NCBI GenBank assembly: GCA_038363925.1 | Contig: JAQQWL010000005.1 | Location: forward strand, 2,232,001-2,296,000 | Direction: 5' to 3' | DNA: 64,000 nucleotides | From: Apiospora phragmitis | Lineage: Eukaryota > Ascomycota > Sordariomycetes > Amphisphaeriales > Apiosporaceae | In this document: piece by piece, positions 48,201 to 58,820 of the stretch | Layout: every line of letters begins with the position of its first letter | Position numbering within the stretch: the stretch's first letter is position 1 | Notes under the pieces: model-generated | Told to the model about the DNA's origin: nothing | What the model saw: the letters and a program-made list of their open reading frames with translations, nothing else | The model's database searches: none | Program-made: the position numbers and the translations under genes

Positions 48201-51200
48201 GACGTGTCTTGGGCCCCTTGCCCACCTCCCTTGCCCCCTACCCATCCTACATACAATACATATGTAATGATCCTCGATGCGTCCAAAGCCCTGGATCCGA
48301 GGCCTGCAAATGAGAAGACGCCATTCCCCTTTCCCCGCCCTACGAGTCATGAGTCTCCAGCATACTTGAGCGAAATGTCTCGTGGAATTTGGTTGAGTTG
48401 CTTGGGTGTTGGCTCGCGCGTCCCCAATCGGTTGCTGTTCGATCCAGAGTCATATCCCTTTCTGCCGCGGGTCTCTGGCCGACTGCTGGCTGCTGCCCTT
48501 GTGACATCAACACTCTCCCCCTTTGGGCGATACGAACGATGCCCACACCCTTTTGCTTATTGGAGGAGGGTTGTCAGTGGTCCAACCTCGACGACAGAGC
48601 ATATATGGACTCGCTTATGCCATGATCTGTCGATCTTCGGCGGTTTATAAGCGTGTGTAAGCAAGATCTTCCTGCAACGTCTCTTCGCCTGCTTTCTTCT
48701 GGGCACCGGACAATACAAAGCGTGGCCATTGATGCAGCTTCTCTCTCCTGTAGCCAAGGCTGGTTGATTAAAACGAAGTGCCATCTGTGACCAGTCTCGA
48801 TATAGACATATTCCCACTGGTCGACAGGCTTGCAAGCTGGGCCCCCAGTCCATAAAGTTTATCCTAGACTTCACTTCGTTGGATGATAGGCCAAGGAGCG
48901 TAGTCCTGCTATCCTCCCTGAAGCTTGCCATCCGTCGTCTCACTTGCAGATGAAATGGTTCCCACCTCTGGCTTAAGATGGCCATCCAGGCTGTCGATCA
49001 TGATGATTGGTCCCCCGGTCCTTCACTTTCGGAGACCTATGCTGTTCTGGACGACGCGCTGTGTGTAAAGATGGAGCCCACTACTTACGCACACGCGCAC
49101 GCAGCTTCCTGCGTGTTGCGGTCCACGGTAATGGGACTGGACCGACTGGGAACAGGGACGGGGAGCAAGACCCGAACAAAAGGTACTGCCATCCGGTGCG
49201 ACTCTGCAAAGCTATACCTTCCTGATCCGGCCTTGATGTGCTTCAGGGAAGGCAGAATATTAATGCTGCGTCTGCTCCCCTCCCCCCCCCCTCATGATGG
49301 ATTTCCCGAGATTAACACAGTCCCCTGACGGCGGCTGCAGGCCTGAAAACCCTGGGCAAGAACCCACGGCGCGGACAAGATGGCGAGCTGAGCACACCCT
49401 GGGATACAACCTTGACACGGTTACCATCCACAAACACGCGCACGCACCTATGTATTCCCCTCAGCCCAGCCCTTCCATTCTTATTTCTTCTGACGGAACG
49501 GCCTCGCTTGGCTGTCATGGTGACCTTCTCGTGGGGTGTCTCGCCTGTCACTCCCGGCAATTATTACATGGGGTTGTGCGCTATAGGGCCCCTATGCACT
49601 ACGCAGGAAGAGAACGAAATGCACACATCCCTCGCAGTACATAGGAAAAAGCAATTATGAGGGCCACGAGTCAAAAAGCCACCACGAGCACATTTCCTAA
49701 AGCAGGCATGGACTTCGGCAACTAGCCGTTCATTCAAGCCTTCTTCTTTTTTTTTTCTCCCCAGGGGTCCCCGTCCGTGTCTCGAATCTCAAGACAGAGA
49801 AGTTCGTGCCGTAACCGACCACCTCAACGGCCGCCAACAGCTAATCTTATTCACGTGGCTTGTCAGCAACACGCTTGGCTCGAGATGCCCTCTGGACCAA
49901 ATTTAGTGGCAAAGCAAAGAGCCAGCTGCCGATCTCCCACAGAGGCACACTGCAGAGACATAGGATAGGACTGGTCGTATATGACAAAGATGATGCAGCT
50001 GCTTTCTTTCCTTCCTACTCTCCAAAGCCCCTCCTCGTGGAAGAACGAGTAATGAGGCGCTGACCGAGACATCAACAACTGCCATTCGCAATAATAATCA
50101 TGATCATAATAATAAATCATCTCACCGGCGCCATGGAACAGCATCCGCAATCTACCAACCCAGCTATCCGTGGGACTAGCCAGGGGGCGCACGTCAAGCA
50201 AGTCCATCCCATTCTGGCAGATCACCCACTCACCAGAGGATACGTAGAGGTAGTTTGTAGCTTACACCTCACACCACCACCACCAGGTCCTTTTGCTCGA
50301 TCACAGACAGGGTCACTCTCCGCCGGGATCACCACGGAACAACCCAGGGGTCAAGTTCTTTGCTTACTCTTTCTCCCGCACTCCGCCCTCTCCTCTTTCT
50401 TGCATCTACGATGCCGAGAGTCAAAATCCAAAAAGTTGTAAAGCGAAATGCGCCATCCACGCAGGGGTTTCCAGATTCAGCACACTGCCCGCTACCTAAA
50501 CACTTTCGTCGAAACGCTTACCTGCTTATGTACATTTTGGTCCAATTAGACAAAAGCACATAGTACGGATTTCCAATGATCGTCATTATCAACCCCCATA
50601 CTTCTTCAACTGCCACTAGTTTACCGTTGCTGCTATGATATAGGCAAGTATATCCATATGCGATCACAAGTCAGACAGCAAATTGCATTAGCCGATCCGC
50701 GTGCCGCCAATGACAATAAAGCAGTACCGACTCGCAAGTACGTAAAATACCACTGGAGACGGTGCCGTAGCGCGGGATGCGACCGGTATATTGGCCGATG
50801 ACAGACTGGGATGAGCCCCGGATGGTGATCATTCGTCGTTCCTTCTGCACCTGCTTTGCCATGCTTGCGCGCTGGCTGGTGCTTTTCTGACGGCAGACGG
50901 AAAATATACCGCATACATCCAACCGCACAGGTGAGGGAAACAGCTTCCTGTACCCGACGGCTGAGAATGATTATATTACTACCCCATCCCGTACCGTTTG
51001 TACACATCATCGCTAATAAAGTAATGAGCTAAACCCCCATGCTCATGATCTGCCTGCCATCTGCACGCCGCGGCGGAAGCACCGACCTATGTACATACAT
51101 ACTCCTACCTGAAATAGGACGTCCTTGATTTGATTTGCTTGCGTAACGTGCCGGGTTCCCAATCCGTACGCAACTCCTATTCACCGGGTCTCACCCACGC

Positions 51201-53185
51201 CCGCGATGTATGCGGGGATATGAGACAGACACGCTGTACATGGCAACCACTATCGGGATGGGGTGCCCCAATAGGACCGAGTCAACTTCCAACCTCGTCT
51301 ATGTATTCTTGACATTGATCGTTGCTCTCGGTCGCCCGATCCGTCCAATCCCTATGTACCGTAGAACCCTCAGCGTAAGACAGTAAAGTGGATGGAGGAC
51401 ATGGACGGAGACGAGCCCGATGGCACTACATTCAGAAACTGCGTGATAACTGATGAAAAGGAAGAGACGCGAGGGGGTTGAGCAGAGCGCTTGTCCGCCA
51501 CAGACGGCGGTACCAGCAGGTCACGGCCAGGGGTCTGGGGTGGAGGATATTTCTGTCTCGTTACCGCGACCCTGGAAAATGACAATATCGAGGAACGACG
51601 TCTGTAGGTTAATAAAGTGAGCAAGTAAGTAATAGACTAGAATTACAAGGGGCCCTGGTCAGCGGGTTGGCAACCGTGCTGATTGCTGATGGGGAAGTGC
51701 TGCTCAAAGGAGCAATGTGATCGCCTTTGCGTCCGTGTGTACGCTCCTCCCTGTGCGCGGGAGACTCGCACACCGGCGACTAGGCCAACGGTAGCCAAAG
51801 TAGTTGTTTCATACCTTCTTACAGTATTAGTTGCCATCGCTGATAAGTTCGACGCTCGGTCAGGTAGGGTTGGACCATCGTCGTAAGCCTACCTAGCTAG
51901 CCCGTTTTCTCCCTCCTTTAATAAGACCCCTGCTTTTCTCCTCCTCCCCTGAAAGATAGCCGAGTCAAGAAGGCCAGGCCTGTCATCGGGATATTGGTAT
52001 CGGCAGCGATTTGGGTACGGTCAATCACCGAGTACGGAGGCTCGACCAGACTTGGATTATCTACGTCCTAGAGAGGAAGGGAAAGAGGTACATAGGCACT
52101 GGGTGTAAAAGTATGGATATGGTACAAATCTATCTGATAGTCGAAATGAGATTGCCAGCCCGGCCAACTGGCTCGCTGGGTTTGCCGAACCTCCTAACCC
52201 GATCCGCCTTACGATCGGACTGGACCAATGTAACGTCGAATCTCTACGATGTAGTTGGCGAAGGACCCAGCTTACACGTACGTATTACTTACCGTACATA
52301 CAGTATGTCAAGAGATGGGTTGAGGCGGACCATCTCCCTCATCATCCATATCAAAGTCTCATCTCTGCCTTTCTTTGACCTTCACATAGACAGGACGTAC
52401 TTTTACCTGGTATGTACACCTGGACAAAGAAAGAGCAAACCACACCCCCATCGCTCCGCCGGAAGTACTTTCGTGCATCCGAAGTGGAGAGGCACTCTTG
52501 GGGATATCGGATGCATCCATCAATTCACAGTGGGTGATGTGATGAGCGTTTCGTCAATCATCTGCCATGACTCTCATGAACTCTGCCGAGGGAGTTAGGT
52601 TGGGCCAAGTGGCACCACATATACCATCGTAATCACCATCGTCATCCTGCCGGGCTGAAAGGTATGCCTGCTTTTCATCTATTATCCTTCCGTCTGGTAT
52701 GCATCACTTGATTGCCCACGACTTAGACATTGCACATCCTGATCACCGTAAGATCAAGGATCATGGCCCTGAGAGAGTGAGAAACAAGATAGGAGGATAT
52801 GTAGTCAGCCTCGGGGAAAGAAAAATGGCAACCCAACTACGACTGGGAGGGAAGTAGATCCGAGCGAGAGCTTCTTCTTCTTGTCGCAGTGCCCTGTCTG
52901 CAGGGCCTGCTGCCTTGGTGCCGCTGCAGTGATGGTCTGCTGCAGCAGCTGCCGCCGCCGCTGCTTGCCTCAACTACTCCGTAATATTGATTGATTTGCG
53001 CCGATGCTCGTTGCTTGCTTGAAACCCAAATACAGCTGCCGGCTAAGGTCCCCGAGGGGATGGATGGACTGATTCCCCCACCCCTAGGCTCGCATATGTA
53101 CTCGGATATTAACTGCACATATGCATACATACATGCGTTTTCCTCAGGTGAACATCAGTCAGTTGATATGTACAGTAATACAACA

Positions 53186-53208
53186 CCCCCCCCCCAACCC
53201 TCCCCCCC
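53186..53208. repeat. C-rich tract (C10, C3, C7)
   Basis: Runs of ten, three and seven C are separated by AA and T. The minus strand could form a G-quadruplex. Confidence 0.85.
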
Positions 53209-53881
53209 AGCCTTGCCAATATACCATTATCATCGCATCAGCCGAAGTCTCTCTCAGCTCGAGCGTCCGTGGGAAGATCGCCCTGAGCCCGGGGCCTTCC
53301 CCACCTCCCCAACCGCCAGTCTCACATGTCACTTCCTGCGGCATGCAGATATTAGTTCGCAGCTAGACAAGTAAGGGAGGGGAGCCGGTGGGCTGAGGGA
53401 CGGAGTTGCAACCATCTTGCAGTCGTGCGGCAGTAGCAAGGGCCGCTAGAATGCAAGGTATGAGGAGGAACTCGTAAAAGTGACAGACACGCCCCTGATC
53501 TGATCGACCGGTGTCCTTTTCAAGATCTCCAACCCCGTGCCGACGAATAGGTTTCCCGCACAGCCAGCAAGCAACAGCATGTGCTAAACTCTACCGTAGG
53601 CTAGCTAGCTATTGCGACGAATAGGAGAACCGCAAGAGGCAGTCAGTGGTCAGGATAGCCGGCAAATGCAATAATTGTTCGTGGCTATGGATTCTCATTG
53701 GCCCTATATACAGCGTCAATCTGACAAACTCCCCGTATTGGTGATGCTAAAGCAACTCCTTATTGCAAAGCAATATCAGCTGCCACTCAATTACACGTCA
53801 TTATTATATTGAGAGTCTTCATCTTAGCACCAAGTACATACGATGGTGCCACATGCGAGGATCCGACTCTTGAACTCTCTC

Positions 53882-53914
53882 GGTCTTAGGACCATGATAG
53901 GTCTCAAAGACCGG
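53882..53914. other. Nested inverted repeat 3' of spp1
   Basis: CGGTCTT pairs with AAGACCG (53882-53888 with 53908-53914). Inside them GACC (53891-53894) pairs with GGTC (53901-53904). A further GGTGCC/GGCACC pair encloses the structure at 53846-53851 and 53914-53919. It begins about 16 bases after the spp1 stop. It could be a 3'-end or processing signal, or chance. Confidence 0.45.
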
Positions 53915-53929
53915 CACCAAGGCATGTTG

Positions 53930-55367
53930 TTAATCCTCGCTAATGACTTCCACCCAATTGTTCTCGACTTGACGTCTCTCGTACCGAGACTCGGCCTCCT
54001 GTCGTAGTGAGTCCTCCGCCTCGAGCTTGTCCGCCGCCGCCGTAGCCGCCTCCTTAATCTGGTTCCGCACGGCGCTCATGAGTAACTTATACCATCCATT
54101 GTGCGCCTTGCACCGTTTCTTCTCGCACATGTTGCGCGTGGCCGCGTGGCCATCGCCGTCGGGTGCGATTGGCGTGTCGAGCTTGCCCGCCGTGAACGTG
54201 GCCTGCCCCTCGGGCGTCTCGACCCAGGCCACGAACGCGTGGCGCACCGAGACCACGTCGAGGCGGTAGTCGTAGCCGCAGCTGTCCTTGGTGAACTTGC
54301 CCTGCTCGATGGCGGCCTGCCGGCGCTGGTTGGCCCAGTCTATGAGCTGCATCATCTTCTTGTACTGGACGATCTCGTTGCCCAGCGCAAGACGCTCGGC
54401 TGTCGAGGTCTGGAGGAAGGTCTGCTCCTCGTCGCTAAGGACGTCAGGACGCGTAGGCAGGCCGTTTGCCCAGAACCCCTCGATATTGCCTGCCATACCA
54501 GTTGTCAGTGTTGAACACAATGTATTTTGATAACTCATCCGCGAAGTTTTGAGGCGAGGCCAGTGTGAACATACCGAAAGGTTTCTCTCCCAACTTCCAC
54601 CCGCCCTGGTGAGCAGTAGACGCGAGCAAGCCCATGAAATCCTCCTGTGTAAGCATCTCCGCCGCCTCGATTGACGCGGCCTTCCTGGGTAGAGTACGAA
54701 TGATGCCGGCCCACCAGGCATCGCAGTGCTCGTTTGAGCAGAAGACGGAGCGGTCCTTCTTGCCGTACAAACGCGCGGGGTCTGTACAGCCATCTAGGGA
54801 GCAAGTCTTCTTGTACTTTGTGTAATGGAGCTTGCCGTCGGTGCATCTGGGGCAAACAAACCGCTCGATGAGCTTCTCCCCCAGCTCCTTGTCGAGGTTG
54901 ATGCACTCGCCGTGGAACCAATCCTCACAGGCGTCGCAACTAATCATCCATCTGTGGTCGTTGGGGCCGCGACAGATGCAGTAAGGACCGTTGTCGATCT
55001 CATCATCAGAGCTCTCCTCGTCCTCCTCGTGGACAGTGCCAGACGCAGCAGCAGCGGCCTTCTTTGCGGCTTTGGCTCTTGCCTTTCTCGTCTTCTTAGG
55101 TACTTTTTTGGCGGCAGCGGTGCCTTTTTTCTTAGTTGCTGATTTGTTGGCCATCCTGGATTGGGTTGGGGATGAAGAAGGTGGATTGACGTCGTCTTCT
55201 GGATCTGGTTTCACCTCAAACCCCGAATTTGAACGGCTGAAATTGGTTGGTTGCTCAACCGATTTCAGGATAGGTGCATCGCCGTCGTCGTTCCCCGGGC
55301 TACCGCCGGAGTCTGCCTCTCCCATCTGCACATCTCCTTCGCTCCCAAAGTTATCGGGCCCCGCCAT
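53930..55367 (-). CDS. spp1: Spp1-like PHD subunit of the Set1/COMPASS complex
   Basis: Spp1 (CXXC1/CFP1 in animals) binds H3K4me3 and supports H3K4 trimethylation by Set1. Exons 54575-55367 and 53930-54489 (minus) with an 85-nt GTATGT...CAG intron encode 450 residues. The first 125 residues are acidic and then Lys/Ala-rich. The PHD finger (about 128-176) runs GPYCICRGPNDHRWMISCD, CEDWFHGECINLD and FVCPRC, with the tryptophan and cysteine/histidine spacing needed for methyl-lysine binding. A second cysteine motif (CSLDGC...FCSNEHC, about 189-215) and the C-terminal MCEKKRCKAHNGWYKL block are typical of Spp1 and separate it from other PHD proteins. A coiled, acidic tail follows. It is divergent from the HAD phosphatase gene across 1.05 kb. 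Confidence 0.92.
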
Positions 55368-56416
55368 CTTTGTTCATGCACATGCCCGTCTAGCACCCAG
55401 CAATCCTGTCCTGGCAAAGCAACAGCAGAAGACACCTGCCTCAGTTTCGGCCAACAAGCTCCAATCAATTAAAATATCCCGCCTTGGCTTGCTCAACTCA
55501 CAGAACAACAAGGGGCGCACTGTTTGTGACGACTGCACATATCCCGAAGCTGATATGCCGGGAACCGCAACGACTTGAATGCGACAAAGTATATCAAGAC
55601 AATGCTCAGAGTTTGAGATATTGAAACAATACAAAGCCAAGTGGCCTGGAGATTTCGTCGAATTTGATGAGATATCAACAGTGGTTCCTGAAATGAGATG
55701 TACTGGAGTTTATTTAGCCACGCAACGCCACAGGATAATAACGCCACTATCGCTTATCGTTTATGTCGCTGTGCCCAGATAAGCCTAAATACATACTTAC
55801 GTGTGTGCGAAATATACACTTGCTAACGCTCTACTCCCCGTAACGTCTTCAAGTAAGGTTGGTATTGAAATAGCGTCATTCTGGAATCCAGATCAATCCT
55901 CGTAGATAACTTAATTCTTTCACCTTGAAAGGCAACCGGTCCATCTGTAATCTGATACAAGGTAGGCCGCAATCTGACCGATCTTAGCCGTGTAGGACAT
56001 AAATGCTCTGTGAAACGTGTCTGCACCCAAAGCTACGCTTGCAGAAAAATCGAACCCCTCAAGAATCTATTCTTTCTTTATGCTGTGTTCTTGGTCGTCG
56101 ACACAAGTGTTGATGAAGTCCATGGAAGAGACGGGAGATGCCGCACCAAATGCCCAATCAATGACGGACCTAACATGCTCCGATGGTGAAGAACGGGCCC
56201 GGCCCATTTGGTGGGACTCTCTCTTCCTGATGAGTGTTGACCCCGTCAATTGACTTTTGGGCAAGATACTTAAACATCCTAATCTACCACTTACACACTC
56301 ACTCGGACATCACTTTGTAGCTGAATAAGCCACCGATCGTGGGCAAGACATGACAGCTAAAGTGACTGTTTCCTCTTAGGATAGTCGCCGGTCGTTCTAT
56401 CTGTTTTTGTTTCATT
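55368..56416. other. Divergent promoter region of spp1 and the HAD gene
   Basis: About 1.05 kb lies between two divergent starts (55367 and 56417), so both promoters must be here. No TATA box or binding site stands out. No RNA gene seen. Confidence 0.6.
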
Positions 56417-57768
56417 ATGAGCGTCTCTCTCTTGCGTTCGTCCTTCTCCGCCGGGCTCCGGCCCCGCTCCTTCGTCAACTCCATCGTTCCGAGCTGCAAG
56501 ACGGTTGGCACAGCCCAGGCCGCCCGTAGGTTGAGTGGTTCCAGTATCTCGCCATTCACGCAGAACCGTTCATATCCTCTGGGCCAACATGGCACTGCAG
56601 GAAGGAGCTATAGTATCGACTACAAAAAGAAAGATTCGGTTCAAGCACCTCCATTTGCTTTCGCCTTCGAGTAGGCAACCCCCCTGGCAAATACTAGGAG
56701 CGCGAGTTAGCAGCTAAAACGATTTCTAGCATCGATGGCGTCTTGCTCCATGTAGCAAAGCCCATACCGGGAGCAACGGAGACGCTCCGGTACTTGCAAA
56801 AGCACCAGATACCCTTCATCCTGCTGACGAATGGCGGTGGAAAGCACGAGAAGGATCGTGTTGCAGACCTTAGTTCGAAGCTGAACGTGGAACTCTCGAC
56901 CGAGAACTTCGTTCAGTCCCATACACCTTTTCAGGAGCTCGTTCACGGGCCCGAGGGCCTCAAGGACAAGAACATTCTCATCACGGGATCCGATGCCGCT
57001 AAATCGCGCAAGATTGCCGAGACCTACGGGTTCAAAAACGTCATCACCCCTGCGGACATTCTGATGGCACATCCTACCATATGGCCATTCGAACCCTTGA
57101 TGAGGGAGCTCTACGAGGCCACCGCGCGCCCCTTGCCGAGTCCGAAGCCCAAGATCGACGCCATGTTCGTCTTCAACGACCCTCGTGACTGGGCGCTTGA
57201 CATCCAGATCATCTCGGATCTCCTGATGTCACAGAACGGCGAATTGGGCACCTATTCGCCCAAGAACGGCAGACCGGATTTACCCAATGCAGGCTGGCAA
57301 ACAGACGGCCAGCCTACTCTTTATTTCTCGAATGCGGACTTGTTTTGGGCAACGCAATACCACTTTCCTCGATTTGGCCAAGGCGCTTTTCAGGCCGCCA
57401 TAACAGGTATATGGAAACAGATTACGGGCGGCATAGAGCTGCAACGGACCGTTATCGGCAAACCGTACAAGGAGACGTACGAGTATGCAGAAAGGGTGCT
57501 GAGTAAGCACCGGGCGCAGATGCTGGGAACCGCAGTCGAGAAGCTGGAGCCTCTCCGGAGCGTCTACATGATCGGCGACAACCCTGAAAGCGACATCCGC
57601 GGCGCGAACGACTTCCAAAGCCCGCTCGGAACGTCTTGGTCGTCGGTTCTGGTACGAACAGGCGTATATACTGACGATCGCGGAGAGCCGGCACACCCTC
57701 CAACTATGGTGGTAGACGACGTGGCAGCAGCAGTCGAATGGGCGTTGAAGCAGGAAGGCTACCGATAG
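56417..57768 (+). CDS. HAD-superfamily phosphatase, CECR5/YKR070W type, mitochondrial
   Basis: Exons 56417-56670 and 56730-57768 with a 59-nt GTAGGC...TAG intron encode 430 residues. The N-terminal 60 residues are rich in R, S and L with no acidic residues, as in mitochondrial presequences. The intron falls inside the catalytic motif and splicing restores FAFDIDGVLLH, HAD motif I with the nucleophile and acid/base aspartates. Motif II is FILLTNGGG and motif IV is VYMIGDNPESDIRGAN. The cap-type insertion and length fit the IIA/CECR5 (HDHD5) group, whose yeast member is the uncharacterised mitochondrial protein YKR070W. Its substrate is unknown. It is upstream of, and in the same direction as, the choline kinase gene. 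Confidence 0.9.
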
Positions 57769-58820
57769 TCGAACATGATATGAACTCGACGAGTGATTGG
57801 GTGCCAAAAGGCTGACGTTAGTATCTACTGTAGTCCTCTGCAGAATACCAACTAGTTAAATATAGTACTACTACAGACAGATAACACCGGTGTTGTTTTG
57901 GCCAGCCTAATGAGCCAGGGTCTGTAGTGCAAGCAAATGATCAATGTCCGTCAGGGGGTGTACAAGTACAACATGAATGCACGGCCTAGACCGTGACCGA
58001 AGGCCGATTTGGGCTTGGGCTGGTTTGGGCTGATAACAAAATCCTACGTCACTGGGCAGAGCCGAGAGCCAGGGTTGCGGGCCGCCACATCTCGTTTCGT
58101 TTCGTACGGAGTGCCTATCTGCAGTAATATATACTCCCCAAAAAGCCACGTCTTGCTTACACTTGGTCATATCGGTATTGCGTACGTATTCCATCATGCC
58201 AGATAACAAGCTGCTCACGGCACCGACTGTAGCTCAGGCACATGAGCAAAAACCGGTGAAGGTAAAGGAATTTTAACGTTGATCACAAGGGCCCTCAGCT
58301 TGCGCTGCAGGGGAAGTGACCCGCCCTTTTATCCCGTCCATGTTCGGTTCAAAGTTGGGTTAGGTTAGGTACAGTACATGCAGACAAAGAAGGTACACAC
58401 CTAACTCCCTCCTGGGAAATAATTATCTTCTATCAATCCGTCTATTGATTCCATAGGCATCCTTAGGCATCTCTATCAAAAGGACAACACCAGCAGACCT
58501 ACAACCTAATAGTCCACCCTATCTCTCTACTACCTTCACCGCAGGTTGATTGCCTTGATCAAGCTGTGGTCTTACCTATTCCCTCTACGGACAAGACATT
58601 GTCACACCTCAATCAATACCCCTCACCTATAGATAGCCCGCCAGCAGTCACCCCGCCATTCCATTCCAGAGCTTCGTTGTTTTCGTACGCCTTCGCCTTC
58701 GCCTACGCCAACGCCAACGCCAACGCCAACGTAGTCCTACGACACCACCTTGGCCAGCAAAAGTCCTAGGCTCCTCGACACTGGTTGCTCATGGTGTGAG
58801 AGAGTGCCAATCGTACAGCC
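57769..58820. other. Intergenic: choline kinase promoter region
   Basis: About 1.05 kb. It contains a TTGGGTTAGGTTAGG stretch near 58355 and a hexanucleotide repeat at 58688-58730. No gene seen. Confidence 0.6.
58688..58730. repeat. Hexanucleotide repeat (CGCCTT/CGCCAA)n
   Basis: About seven hexamer units in succession, first mainly CGCCTT, then CGCCAA. It lies about 90 bases upstream of the kinase start. Confidence 0.9.

Larger units (their letters stand above)
46001..53929. other. Gene desert, distal part
   Basis: About 7.9 kb without a supportable gene. A 195-codon open frame at 52011-52598 (+) begins with TTG and shows no domain. TACATAC/GTATGTA motifs recur (46055-46080, 47850-47880, 51085-51110, 52275-52310, 53110-53135). 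The right end is the 3' flank of spp1. Confidence 0.55.

Noticed and set aside
47790..48350. 186-codon open frame on the minus strand
   Set aside because: No conserved motif; overlaps GTATGTA repeats.
52011..52598. 195-codon open frame on the plus strand
   Set aside because: Starts at TTG, no domain, and no neighbouring splice sites that would extend it.
53846..53919. Candidate second tRNA gene
   Set aside because: The ends pair and the length is 74 nt, but there is no A box, no T loop next to the acceptor stem and no anticodon arm; kept only as an inverted repeat.
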